DNA from: Rhodococcus globerulus NBRC 14531
GTDB taxonomy: Bacteria; Actinomycetota; Actinomycetes; Mycobacteriales; Mycobacteriaceae
Assembly: GCF_001894805.1 (NCBI RefSeq)
Contig: NZ_BCWX01000002.1
Location: forward strand, 682,001 to 746,000
Direction: 5' to 3'
Length of the DNA: 64,000 nt
Below, in pieces: positions 35,574-44,531 of the stretch (positions within the stretch are counted from its first letter, which is position 1; every line of letters begins with the position of its first letter). The notes under the pieces are model-generated. The model was not told the origin of the DNA. It saw nothing but the letters and a program-made list of their open reading frames with translations, and searched no databases. Made by a program: the position numbers and the translations under genes.

Positions 35574-36800
35574 TCACTCGCGTGCGGCCACGAGCTCGCT
35601 GTCCGCGGTGGATTTCACTCCGATGAGTGGAAGCAACGCGACGGCGGCAATCAGTGCGAGTGAGCCGCTGACCACCAGAAATCGCCAATCGGCGAGCCAC
35701 GCTCCGAGCAGTGGTGAGCCGGCTCGGGCCAACGCTGTCGGAATGGTGATCGCGGCAAGGACACTCGCGAAGTGGGTAACGCCGAAGTTGTCGGCCAGTA
35801 TCGACGGCCGCGCGATGACGCCGACGCCTTGGCCGAGACCCACAGCAGCGACGCACAGCAACGTCAGGGGTATCGACAAGCCCGCGAGTGGTAGCAACAG
35901 TAGGCCGAACCCCTGTATGGCGAAGGCGCACGACGTGACCGGTGTGATGGCCAGACGGGTGCCCGCCACTGTGAGTATCAGCCGCGAGAGAATCTGCAGG
36001 ACACCGACGGCGATGGGCACTGATGTTGCGACCGCAACAGAGTGACCTTGGTCGAGCAAGTATGCGATCACGAGTAGGAGGAAGGCCGACGCCGATCCTG
36101 CCTGAGCGACGAAAGCGATCAGCAGCAACCAGAACCGGCGCTGCCGCAGTGCTGCACCGAACGGCGTTCCTGACCTTGCCCGGACTCGGTTGCGATGAGC
36201 GGCGCGCGACGGTACGGCCCACAGATGACCCGGAACCGCGGTAGTGACGAGTATCGCCGACAGGATGATCAAGGTTGTGCACCAGCCGAATTCGCTGTTC
36301 ATCCAACCGAGGAGTGGATACACCAGATATGTCGACAGTCCGGCGATCATCGTGACGGTGAGAATCGCCTGATTTCGTTGATGCGCTTCGGTCGCCACCA
36401 CGATCACCGCGAAGGTCGACTCGTACGTCGACATTGCCAGTGCCAGCCCGATCAAGGCAAACGCAACGTACAGCGACATCAGGTCGGTTGCCTGTGACCA
36501 CATCAGTACCGAGCCTGCTCCGATCACCGAGCCGGTGGCCATGAGCGTGCGTCCGCCCCGCCGGTCGAGGATGCGACCGACGGGCAAAGCGGCCAGTCCG
36601 CCCACCAGCGTCGATACTGTGGAGGCACCTGCCACGGCGGTGCGTGAGACATCGAGATCGGTGGCGATGGGAATGAGAATCACCGGCAGGATCTGGATCA
36701 TCGCGATGAAACTGATGGTGTTCGTGAGCGCGAAGACCATCACCAGATGGCGTCGATACTTAGGGCTGAGAGAAGTTGGAGTGTCGGTCTCGGCGGTCAT
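35574..36800 (-). CDS. MFS transporter of the flavoprotein operon
   Basis: 408 residues with 12 hydrophobic helices. Motif A is GRILDRRGGRTLM between helices 2 and 3; loop TEAHQRNQAI follows helix 4. It is the last gene of a leftward operon after the ACAD-like and SsuD-like flavoenzymes, and its ATG overlaps the SsuD-like stop by 4 bases. The context suggests that it moves a substrate or product of those enzymes, either as an importer or as an exporter of an oxidised product. The sequence does not decide direction or substrate. Confidence 0.88.
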   Translation of the reverse strand: MTAETDTPTSLSPKYRRHLVMVFALTNTISFIAMIQILPVILIPIATDLDVSRTAVAGASTVSTLVGGLAALPVGRILDRRGGRTLMATGSVIGAGSVLMWSQATDLMSLYVAFALIGLALAMSTYESTFAVIVVATEAHQRNQAILTVTMIAGLSTYLVYPLLGWMNSEFGWCTTLIILSAILVTTAVPGHLWAVPSRAAHRNRVRARSGTPFGAALRQRRFWLLLIAFVAQAGSASAFLLLVIAYLLDQGHSVAVATSVPIAVGVLQILSRLILTVAGTRLAITPVTSCAFAIQGFGLLLLPLAGLSIPLTLLCVAAVGLGQGVGVIARPSILADNFGVTHFASVLAAITIPTALARAGSPLLGAWLADWRFLVVSGSLALIAAVALLPLIGVKSTADSELVAARE

Positions 36801-37879
36801 CCGCGAAGTAGCGGAAGCAGCTGGCTGCCTTGGCGTTCGATCTCGGGCAAGTACGGGGTGTCGGACAGAACGAAGTGACTGATCCCGAGATCTTCGTATT
36901 TACGTAGCGATTTTGCAACGTCTTCGGCGGAACCGACCAGCCACGTGGTTGCCGCGCCACCACCGCCCACTTTGCCGGGCGTGGTGTAGAGGTTGTCATC
37001 GAGTACCTCACCGCGCGAGGCCAGATCGAGCAGGCGTTGTTGGCCAACTGCGCTTCGACGGTGTGGATTCTGCGCCAGCGATTCGGGTGCACCTAGTTCG
37101 CGCTGGCGGGCTGCCATCTGTGCGACTTTTTCCTCGGCTTCTTTCCACGCCTGCTCTGTTGTGTCTCGGACAAAGGTGGTGATCCGCAAACCGTATTCCA
37201 GTGGGGCGTGTTGCCGTTCGATCTGTCGACTCAGTGCCTCGAGTCTGTCGATGCGTTCGGCGACACCGTCAAGTGTTTCGCCCCAGAACAATTGGACATC
37301 GGCCTCCGCGGCTGCGACTTTCTCGGCGGCCTCCGAGGCGCCGCCGAAGTAGAGCTTCGGGTGTGGACGGCCCGGCCGAGTCTCGATGCGCGGCCCAATG
37401 GTCGAGTTCTCCACGTGGAAATGCTCGCCGCGGTAGGTCACGTTCTCTTCGGTCCACAGTTTGCGAACGAGTTGGAGGAACTCCTGGGTCCGCGCGTAGC
37501 GATTCGCTTGATCACCATCGGTATCTCCGTAGGCAGCGAGATCGTCCTTGCCGGACACGATGTTGACGCGGACGCGACCGCCGGTGAGGTGATCGAGTGC
37601 CGCCGCAGACGCCGCAAAGTTAGCCGGGCGCCAGTATCCGGGGCGGATCGCGATGAGTGGCTCGAATGTGGTTGTCCGCGCGGCCAATGCAGTGGCCACC
37701 GTGAAGGTGTCCGGACGCCCCCAGCCTGCGCCGATCAGGGCACCGGTCCAACCGTTCTGCTCCAGCGCGAGTGCCTGGCGAGTGAGGGTTTCGAGGCTGT
37801 TGTGACCGGCCTGCGTGTTGTCGCCGCGGTGGCCGGGCTCAACCTGATTGGGGATGTACCAGAGGAATTCGGTGCTCAT
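36797..37879 (-). CDS. SsuD-like LLM flavin-dependent alkanesulfonate-type monooxygenase
   Basis: 360 residues of a luciferase-like TIM barrel. SsuD-type segments are clear: RPGYWRPANFAASAAALDHLTGGRVRVNIVSGKDD, RYARTQEFLQLVRKLWTEENVTYRGEHFHVENSTI, HPKLYFGGASEAAEKVAAAEADVQLFWGE and the C-terminal TTWLVGSAEDVAKSLRKYEDLGISHFVLSDTPYLPEIERQG. SsuD uses FMNH2 and O2 to release sulfite from alkanesulfonates, and this protein should do related chemistry. No SsuE-type reductase is nearby. It overlaps both its upstream ACAD-like gene and its downstream MFS gene by 4 bases, so all three are co-translated. Confidence 0.9.
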   Translation of the reverse strand: MSTEFLWYIPNQVEPGHRGDNTQAGHNSLETLTRQALALEQNGWTGALIGAGWGRPDTFTVATALAARTTTFEPLIAIRPGYWRPANFAASAAALDHLTGGRVRVNIVSGKDDLAAYGDTDGDQANRYARTQEFLQLVRKLWTEENVTYRGEHFHVENSTIGPRIETRPGRPHPKLYFGGASEAAEKVAAAEADVQLFWGETLDGVAERIDRLEALSRQIERQHAPLEYGLRITTFVRDTTEQAWKEAEEKVAQMAARQRELGAPESLAQNPHRRSAVGQQRLLDLASRGEVLDDNLYTTPGKVGGGGAATTWLVGSAEDVAKSLRKYEDLGISHFVLSDTPYLPEIERQGSQLLPLLRG

Positions 37880-38997
37880 TGGTTCTTCCTGATCTGTGCG
37901 AGATGGGACAACTGCGCGTCACGTACTTCGGCTGTTTGTCCTTGCACCAGGACGAAGAGGGCTGTGCGTGCGTACAACTGCGCGGTGTTGTCGCGAACGA
38001 TGCCCCGTCCCGCTCGGGCTATGACAAGGGCGTGAGTGAGGGTGACGAGTGCTTCGCCCATGGCAACTTTTGCCGCAAGACGCTCATCGATTCTGTGCCT
38101 TTCGTTCCCCGCGCTCTTGGCTGCGTCGGAGAGTGCGTATGCGTCGGTCCGAAGCTGCGCGATCCGGGGGCGCCACAGGTCGGCGAGCTCACGGGAAGTG
38201 GGATGAGCCTGCTCGAGTTCGCCGAGGACTCTGTCGGCAAGCCCGAAATGATGTGGCCTGGCGTCGCTTGCCGTGCTGAAATCGGTTGTGCGGTACTTGG
38301 ATAGAGGAACCCTGCTGATGACATGCGCTTCCGGTACGAACACTTCGGACAATGTCACTCGTTCCGTTCGACTACCGGCCACGGCACTCAACTCCAGGTC
38401 GGAGGACTGAACACGCTCGTTGATCGGTACCAGTGCGGTCACAACGGTGCGGGTCGAGCTTTCGACAGCAGCCACCATCAAGACGGTGTTCAGGCCCCAA
38501 CCGCTGACCCACGAGATAGTGCCGGAGAACGTCCAGCCGGCAGATTCACGCGTCGCCGCGATGAAGTGGTCGGGGTATCGCCGGACGTCGCTGATCGCCG
38601 CTCCGGTGAGTAGGCGTCCGCGCAGAATCGGGTGGGCGATCGGGGGTAACTCGGTGCCTGCCGCGTGTGCATCGGCCAGTCGCCCGACCACTGGTGCATG
38701 CTGCGCCCATACGAGCCACGTGTTCAGGCAGGCACCGGCCAGGACTTCGTGGAGGAGTCGATCACTATGTCGGTCGACATGTGCCCCGTCGAACTCGGCC
38801 GGCGCCAGATGGTTCAACAGGTGGAGGTCGGAGAACTCGACAATGCGTTCAGGGGTTACTCCGTGCCGATCCGTTTCGAGCGCGGTCGGTAGCAGTACGG
38901 CGTCGGCATACTGCTTGGCACTGGCCACCAACGGATGCGTGTTGACAGCCGTAACTGCCTGAGCTCTCACGTGTGTGGCGAGTTCGGAGACAGTCAT
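37876..38997 (-). CDS. acyl-CoA-dehydrogenase-like flavoprotein (divergent)
   Basis: 373 residues from the ATG at 38997; GAGG lies upstream. It has the acyl-CoA dehydrogenase fold: an N-terminal helical part (HPLVASAKQYADAVLLPTALETDRHG), a central beta domain (GAAISDVRRYPDHFIAATRESAGWTFSGTISWVSGWGLNTVLMVAAV), and C-terminal helices. The DRHWRNART tail of DszC/SfnC-like paralogues elsewhere in the window is missing, so this one may be a true dehydrogenase or a distinct monooxygenase. It is the first gene of the leftward ACAD-LLM-MFS operon, divergent from the ABC importer at 39294. Confidence 0.8.
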   Translation of the reverse strand: MTVSELATHVRAQAVTAVNTHPLVASAKQYADAVLLPTALETDRHGVTPERIVEFSDLHLLNHLAPAEFDGAHVDRHSDRLLHEVLAGACLNTWLVWAQHAPVVGRLADAHAAGTELPPIAHPILRGRLLTGAAISDVRRYPDHFIAATRESAGWTFSGTISWVSGWGLNTVLMVAAVESSTRTVVTALVPINERVQSSDLELSAVAGSRTERVTLSEVFVPEAHVISRVPLSKYRTTDFSTASDARPHHFGLADRVLGELEQAHPTSRELADLWRPRIAQLRTDAYALSDAAKSAGNERHRIDERLAAKVAMGEALVTLTHALVIARAGRGIVRDNTAQLYARTALFVLVQGQTAEVRDAQLSHLAQIRKNQ

Positions 38998-39293
38998 ACA
39001 GGCACGATTCCTCTCGAGGTGTACTGGATTTCGGCAGCGGCGAAGAGGGGATTCGGATCGTCGCGAGAAAAACTCGCTGTTGCGATCGCATGTGTCCCTA
39101 CAGAGAAATCTACTGCGGCGGAGCAATTTTCACCAGATTGTGATCATCGTGAATGCAAGAGGTGACGTTTGCTCCTGGATCGGGTTGACTTCCATTCAGT
39201 GTCTACCGGACCTCGACGGGCTGCGTTCTCGTTCAGTCGCGACGGTGATCGTCCGTCTCTCCCTTCGGAGCCCTTCAAGAAAGGCAAATTCCT
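38998..39293. promoter_or_regulatory. shared divergent control region of the two monooxygenase operons
   Basis: These 296 bases separate the leftward ACAD-SsuD-MFS operon from the rightward ABC/monooxygenase cluster and must contain both promoters. I see a short inverted pair TTCAC/GTGAA (about 39130-39155) and no riboswitch-like fold. There is no cysteine-rich leader ORF of the kind found before the second importer. The lipoprotein gene is preceded by AAAGG for its TTG start. Confidence 0.5.
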
Positions 39294-40928
39294 TTGTTCA
39301 CCAATAGTTTTCAACGTGCCGTCAAGTCTGCGGCGGCCGTGACAGTACTGGCCGTAGCACTTGCCGCCTGTGGTGGCGCGTCGGCGTCGGACGGCACCGC
39401 CGGAACACCGGTGGACGGCGGGACGCTGACCTTCTACGACCCTGTCGATTACGCGGCGTGGAAACCTACGAACTCGCTGTGGTCCAACAGCCAGGTTTCC
39501 AACAATCTTGCTGAGCGGCTGATCTGGCAGGACCCTGAAACGGGTGAATACAGGCCATGGTTGGCAGAGTCGTACCAGGTCAGCGATGACCATCTGTCGT
39601 ACACATTCACGCTGAAGTCCGGCGTTACATTCAGCGACGGCACTGCGCTGAATGCCGGAGTGGTCAAGGCGAACTTCGATCAGCACGGCATCGGCGACCC
39701 GCAGAAGGGCATCACCGTGGATCCGTTCTGGACCGATTACGCCGGCACCGATGTGGTCGACGATCGGACGGTTGTCGTCAAGCTGGCGAAGCCCAATGTC
39801 GGCTTCATTCAGATCCTGTCGAACTACCGTGCCAGCTCGATCCTCGGGCAGTCGCTGCTGGATCGAGATCTCAACGGTCAGAGTGATATTCGTAACTGGG
39901 TGGGAACAGGCCCCTTTGTGGTCGAGTCGGTGAACGGAACCAGCGGCGTCACTCTCGCACGACGCGACGATTACAACTGGGCGCCCGAAGGTTCGGGTCA
40001 TTCCGGCCGAGCCTACTTGGAGAAGATCGTCTTCAAGACAGTTCCGGAAGCCGGAACGCGAGTCGGCGCATTGCAGTCGGGTGAGGCAGAGATCGCGCGC
40101 AACATCGCGCCGTACGACGAGGAAACTGTGGCAGCGGGCGGCGGAGTCCTGCTACCGATTTCGGTGCAGGGTGAGACCAACGACCTGACCCTTCAGTTGA
40201 AGGATCCGGAAGCGCCAACTCAGGACAAGCGGGTCCGTCTCGCGTTGCAGGCGGCCACCGATCGCACGGAGATCAACCAGACTGTGCTGTCCCCGAACTA
40301 CCCGGTTCCGTCCAGTGCACTGGTTCAGGGAACGCCGCTTCGTGGTGATTCGAGCAGCTATCTCACCTACGACCTCGACAAGGCCAAGTCGCTGCTCGAC
40401 GAAGCGGGTTGGAAGCCGGGAGCAGACGGGGTCCGGGAGAAGGACGGCAATCGATTGGCCTTCCACTTGCGGGTGGCACCCTACTATCAGGTCTCGCAGT
40501 CGGTTCTGGAAGTTGTTCAGTCGCAGTGGCGAAAGGCCGGCGTCGACGTCACGCTGACGCGCCCGTCGTTGACGGAATACGAGTCCCAACTGGCTTCCGC
40601 GCCGGACTGGTACTTCACGCAAGGTCAGACGTCCACCGCGGAACCCAGTGTCCTGCGCACGTCGTATGGCAGTGACCGCCAGAACGGGACCAAGAACTTC
40701 CAGAAGGACGAAAAGTTCGATCAACTCTTGGCGGCGCAGTCGTCTGCATTCGATCCGAATGATCGCAAGACCGCGATCCAGGCGATCGAAGATCACATCT
40801 TCGGCGAGGGCTACTCGATACCGCTCTACGACGAGACCCAGGTCTTCGGCCTCGCTTCCAGCGTCCACGGTTTTGCCACTGAATCCACCGGCCGGTCGTG
40901 GTTCTACGACACATGGGTTTCGCAGTGA
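39294..40928 (+). CDS. dipeptide/opine-type ABC transporter substrate-binding lipoprotein (importer 1)
   Basis: 544 residues from a TTG. A lipoprotein signal ends LAAC with Cys26. The mature protein is a family-5 solute-binding protein: PVDGGTLTFYDPVDYAAWKP, LIWQDPETGEYRPWLAESYQVSDDHLSYTFTLKSGVTFSDGTALNAGVVKANFD, and YDLDKAKSLLDEAGWKPGADGVREKDGNRLAFHL. It probably belongs to the KPN_01854-type subgroup, which is found beside luciferase-like monooxygenases. It captures the imported solute for the two permeases and fused ATPase that follow. Family-5 proteins bind peptides, opines, nickel or sugars; the enzymes downstream suggest an organosulfur ligand here (inference). Confidence 0.9.
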   Translation: MFTNSFQRAVKSAAAVTVLAVALAACGGASASDGTAGTPVDGGTLTFYDPVDYAAWKPTNSLWSNSQVSNNLAERLIWQDPETGEYRPWLAESYQVSDDHLSYTFTLKSGVTFSDGTALNAGVVKANFDQHGIGDPQKGITVDPFWTDYAGTDVVDDRTVVVKLAKPNVGFIQILSNYRASSILGQSLLDRDLNGQSDIRNWVGTGPFVVESVNGTSGVTLARRDDYNWAPEGSGHSGRAYLEKIVFKTVPEAGTRVGALQSGEAEIARNIAPYDEETVAAGGGVLLPISVQGETNDLTLQLKDPEAPTQDKRVRLALQAATDRTEINQTVLSPNYPVPSSALVQGTPLRGDSSSYLTYDLDKAKSLLDEAGWKPGADGVREKDGNRLAFHLRVAPYYQVSQSVLEVVQSQWRKAGVDVTLTRPSLTEYESQLASAPDWYFTQGQTSTAEPSVLRTSYGSDRQNGTKNFQKDEKFDQLLAAQSSAFDPNDRKTAIQAIEDHIFGEGYSIPLYDETQVFGLASSVHGFATESTGRSWFYDTWVSQ

Positions 40929-40942
40929 GAGGCAACGGAGGA

Positions 40943-42007
40943 ATGCGCAATTACACCCTGAAGCGAATCGGGCAGTCGATCTTGGTGATGTGGGCCGCCT
41001 ACACCCTGTCCTTCTTTCTCCTCAGCGCATTACCTGGGGACGCGGTGAACAACCGCATCCAGAACCCGGAGGCCCAACTGTCCCCGGAGTCCGCGCGGGC
41101 GCTGGTCGAGTACTACGGACTTGATCGGCCGTTGCTGGAGCAGTATGTCAGTGGTCTGGGTGGAATCCTGCGGGGAGACTTGGGGTATTCGCTCACCAAT
41201 GGCACACCGGTGACCGGCCTCATCGGCGATGTCCTACCTAGCACGCTCCAACTTACCGGTCTGGCATTGGTTTTCGGCCTCGTCCTGGCAGCTGTCATCG
41301 CCGTGGTCGCGAACTATGCTCCGTGGGCGTCGGTGCGAAGTGTGGTTGGTTCGGTACCGGCGCTGTTCGGTTCGGTACCCACTTTTGTGGTGGGAATCCT
41401 TGTACTGCAATTCTTGTCGTTCAAGTTGCATGTGATTCCGTCGTCCGACGACGGTTCGTTCCTGGCACTACTGGCTCCGGCCGCGACATTGGCTATTCTC
41501 ATCGCTGCACCGCTAGCGCAGGTGTTCAGCACCTCGATAACCACAACCCGCGACTTGCCATTTGTTCACGTACTGCATGCAAAGGGCGCTGGGGAGGGGT
41601 ATGCCTTCCGCCGGGGCGTACTACGAAACTCTGCATTGCCGGTACTGACGCTTCTCGGACTTGCCTGCGGCGAACTGATCGCCGGATCTGTGGTGACCGA
41701 GGCAGTCTATGCTCGACCAGGACTCGGCCAGCTGACCGTGAATGCGGTCGGTACCCAGGATCTCCCGGTTCTCCAGGGAGTGGTGTTGGTTGCGGCTTTG
41801 GCATACGTGGCGGTCAACCTCGCGGTCGACCTGGCGTACCCGTACATCGACCCGCGGGTTCTTGTCGACGGTCGAAACTCACGCGTCACCGCTCGTAGAG
41901 CCCGAACGAAGCTGGTACGTCCCGGATTCGGCGTCAAGGCAACTGGCGTCGCTTCTGTACCCGTTTCGGTTCAGCGCCGGCTGCCGGCGGAGGTGTCGAT
42001 GCCATGA
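40943..42007 (+). CDS. DppB-type ABC permease (importer 1)
   Basis: 354 residues from ATG 40943 with GGAGG 4 bases upstream. The N-terminus MRNYTLKRIGQSILVMWAAYTLSFFLLSALPGDAV is typical of DppB/OppB. A periplasmic loop with LDRPLLEQYVSGLGGILRGDLGYSL follows, then about five more helices. The cytosolic EAA loop is AKGAGEGYAFRRGVLRNSALPVLT. The C-terminus has an unusual basic tail of about 50 residues (VDGRNSRVTARRARTKLVRPG...). It starts 14 bases after the lipoprotein gene and overlaps the next permease by 4 bases. Confidence 0.92.
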   Translation: MRNYTLKRIGQSILVMWAAYTLSFFLLSALPGDAVNNRIQNPEAQLSPESARALVEYYGLDRPLLEQYVSGLGGILRGDLGYSLTNGTPVTGLIGDVLPSTLQLTGLALVFGLVLAAVIAVVANYAPWASVRSVVGSVPALFGSVPTFVVGILVLQFLSFKLHVIPSSDDGSFLALLAPAATLAILIAAPLAQVFSTSITTTRDLPFVHVLHAKGAGEGYAFRRGVLRNSALPVLTLLGLACGELIAGSVVTEAVYARPGLGQLTVNAVGTQDLPVLQGVVLVAALAYVAVNLAVDLAYPYIDPRVLVDGRNSRVTARRARTKLVRPGFGVKATGVASVPVSVQRRLPAEVSMP

Positions 42008-42918
42008 CCGTCATCATCGACGACACAACGGCGCAGAATACGCCGCCGACGAGCGGTGCAGAGCCAGACGCGACTGCGTCGATCGTTCGAGAAACGGTGC
42101 GATGGGCTGCCCGGAACTGGGGTTTGGTGCTGTCGACCGCCATTTTTGCACTCGCGGTGCTGTGGGCGCTCCTGCCAGGTGTGTTCACCAGCTTTGATCC
42201 GATTGCCGTCGACAACGGCCGTAAGTTACTACCTCCGTCCGGCGAACACTGGTTTGGTACCGACCTTCTCGGTCGCGACATGTACGCACGTGTCGTCTAC
42301 GGCGCACGGGCGTCGCTACTGGGCGCCAGCATGGCGGTCGCCGTCGCGGTGATCGTCGGTTCGGTGCTCGGCGCAGTTGCCGGTTGGTTCGGTGGGTTCG
42401 TCGACACCGTGGTGATGCGACTCATCGACGTTGTGCTGTCCGTCCCCGGTTTCTTGCTCGCTATCACGATCGTGGTGGTGTACACGGCAAAAGTGGGGCA
42501 GGCGGGCTTGATTCCTGCCGCGATTGCAGTGGGTCTGACCTCGGCGGCGACGTTCGCGCGATTGATCCGGTCCGAGGTACTCACCGTGCGGGCAAGTAAC
42601 TACGTCGAGGCGGCGATCACCAGCGGCGCAACCACGTTCACGGTTCTGCGGCGCCACGTGGTTCCGAACTCGTTGGCGCCGACCGTATCGCTGATCGCCG
42701 TTCAACTCGGGATCGCCATCATCTGGATTGCCTCACTGAGCTTCCTCGGACTCGGTGCTCAGCCACCGAATTCTGAATGGGGACTGCTTGTTTCGGATGG
42801 GCGGCAGTTCATTGCCACTCGAGGATGGCTCACACTCTATCCCGCACTCACCATCATCGCGGTGGTTCTGGCGACCAACAACATCGCTCGTCACCTCACG
42901 ACAAGGAGTTCGCGATGA
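42004..42918 (+). CDS. DppC-type ABC permease (importer 1)
   Basis: 304 residues. A first helix (LVLSTAIFALAVLWALLPGVF) is followed by the DppC signature GEHWFGTDLLGRDMYARVVYGARASL, five more helices, and an EAA loop RASNYVEAAITSGATTFTVLRRHVVPNSLAPTVSL. GLGAQPPNSEWGLLVSDGR near the C-terminus is also standard. It pairs with the DppB-type subunit to form the channel. ATGA overlaps exist at both ends (with the previous permease and with the ATPase). Confidence 0.93.
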   Translation: MTVIIDDTTAQNTPPTSGAEPDATASIVRETVRWAARNWGLVLSTAIFALAVLWALLPGVFTSFDPIAVDNGRKLLPPSGEHWFGTDLLGRDMYARVVYGARASLLGASMAVAVAVIVGSVLGAVAGWFGGFVDTVVMRLIDVVLSVPGFLLAITIVVVYTAKVGQAGLIPAAIAVGLTSAATFARLIRSEVLTVRASNYVEAAITSGATTFTVLRRHVVPNSLAPTVSLIAVQLGIAIIWIASLSFLGLGAQPPNSEWGLLVSDGRQFIATRGWLTLYPALTIIAVVLATNNIARHLTTRSSR

Positions 42919-44531
42919 GCCTGGATCCAGTCTTGTCCGTCAAAGGACTCACCGTTGGCTATCGGACGAATCGCACGCTTGCGCCAGTGGTGCACGATGT
43001 CAGCTTCGACGTCGGCCCCGGTCAGGTTCTGGCGCTGGTGGGGGAGTCGGGGTCGGGTAAGACCACCACCGGCCATGCGATCCTCGGCTTACTCCCCACG
43101 AACGGCGAAGTGATCTCGGGTTCGATCGTCTTCCGTGGTCAGGAGCTGACCGCGTTGAACCCCAAGGGGTGGCGCGAGATCCGTGGCCGGTCGGTGAGTC
43201 TGATTCCGCAGGACCCGACGGTGTCCCTCGATCCGGTCCGCCGGGTGGGGCATCAAGTCGAAGACGTGGTGCGTCTTCATACCGACCTCGGCGCGGATGC
43301 GCGGCGTGAGCGTGTTCACGAACTGTTCGCGCTCGTCGGTTTCGACGATGTCGAACGCCGATACGGGCAGTATCCGCACGAGTTGTCGGGGGGAATGCGG
43401 CAACGAGTGCTGGTTGCAGCCGCAGTGGCCGCGGAACCTGATCTGATCATCGCCGACGAACCCACGTCGGGACTCGATGCGACCGTGCAGAAACAGGTCC
43501 TCGATCTCATCGACAGCCTGCGGGCTCGATCGTCGACGAGCATGGTTCTGGTTACCCATGATCTTGGTGTTGCCGCAGACCGCTCCGATCTCATCGGAGT
43601 CATGCGCAACGGGCATCTGGTGGAAGTCGGACCGACAGCGGAGGTTCTCGCGAATCCACGGCATGCCTATACCCGGCATTTGTTGAACAGCGTGCCATCG
43701 CGGTTGTCGGTGCGCGAGAATCGAGGCTCTGTGCTCGCGGCACGGAAGTCGGTTATCGAGGTCGCGGACCTGCACAAGGATTACGGCGAAGTCCCTGCCG
43801 TGGACGGTATTTCGTTCCACGTTCGGCAGGGTGAGACTTTTTCGATCGTCGGCGAATCCGGTAGCGGAAAGTCGACCACTGCCCGAATTCTCGCGGGATT
43901 GACCACTGCGACGTCCGGGCGCGCGTCCGTGCTTGGTTCGGACATCACTGCACTGAGCCGCTCGGAGTTTCGGCCACTGCGCCGTGACCTGCAAATCGTG
44001 TATCAAAACCCGTACTCGTCGTTCGATCCCCGGTTTACGGTCTTCGACGTAGTCGAAGAACCGCTGCGGTCTTTCCAGAAGGCGCACTGGGGACGACGCC
44101 GGGGAAACGTCGACCGCGTGGCGGCTGCGTTGGAAGCCGCGGCACTACCAGCTGACTTTGCGCGCCGTCATCCACGTGAACTGTCCGGTGGCCAACGCCA
44201 ACGTGTGGCAATCGCCCGTGCACTGGTGGTCGAACCGAAAGTTGTCGTGCTCGACGAGCCGATCTCGGCGCTGGACGTGTCTGTGGCCGCACAGATTCTC
44301 GAACTCCTACAGCGCCTTCAACAAGAGCGCGGGCTCACTTACGTTTTCATCTCGCACGACTTATCTGTTGTTTCCGCAATCTCAGATCGAGTTGCGGTGA
44401 TGCAGCGCGGACGCATTGTCGAGCAAGGATCCGTGGAACAGGTCTTTTCGAATCCCACGGACGACTACACCGTCCGGTTGCTCGAGGCGATCGCCGGGCG
44501 CGAACTCACCACTACCCGAGGAACCCCATGA
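42915..44531 (+). CDS. fused DppD-DppF ABC ATPase (importer 1)
   Basis: 538 residues from ATG 42915, overlapping the permease stop. It has two complete nucleotide-binding domains. The first has Walker A GESGSGKT (43-50), signature LSGGM (157-161) and Walker B LIIADEPTSGLD; the second has Walker A GESGSGKS (313-320), LSGGQRQ and VVVLDEPISALD. Both keep the catalytic Glu and an H-loop His. It energises importer 1. The fusion means that no second ATPase gene is needed. It overlaps the ACAD-like gene by 4 bases, tying importer and enzymes into one transcript. Confidence 0.95.
   Translation: MSLDPVLSVKGLTVGYRTNRTLAPVVHDVSFDVGPGQVLALVGESGSGKTTTGHAILGLLPTNGEVISGSIVFRGQELTALNPKGWREIRGRSVSLIPQDPTVSLDPVRRVGHQVEDVVRLHTDLGADARRERVHELFALVGFDDVERRYGQYPHELSGGMRQRVLVAAAVAAEPDLIIADEPTSGLDATVQKQVLDLIDSLRARSSTSMVLVTHDLGVAADRSDLIGVMRNGHLVEVGPTAEVLANPRHAYTRHLLNSVPSRLSVRENRGSVLAARKSVIEVADLHKDYGEVPAVDGISFHVRQGETFSIVGESGSGKSTTARILAGLTTATSGRASVLGSDITALSRSEFRPLRRDLQIVYQNPYSSFDPRFTVFDVVEEPLRSFQKAHWGRRRGNVDRVAAALEAAALPADFARRHPRELSGGQRQRVAIARALVVEPKVVVLDEPISALDVSVAAQILELLQRLQQERGLTYVFISHDLSVVSAISDRVAVMQRGRIVEQGSVEQVFSNPTDDYTVRLLEAIAGRELTTTRGTP

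Noticed and set aside
39127..39293. search for a Cys-rich leader before importer 1
   Set aside because: Only an 11-codon ORF without Cys (near 39154) and long in-frame shadows are present; no attenuator-like tract.
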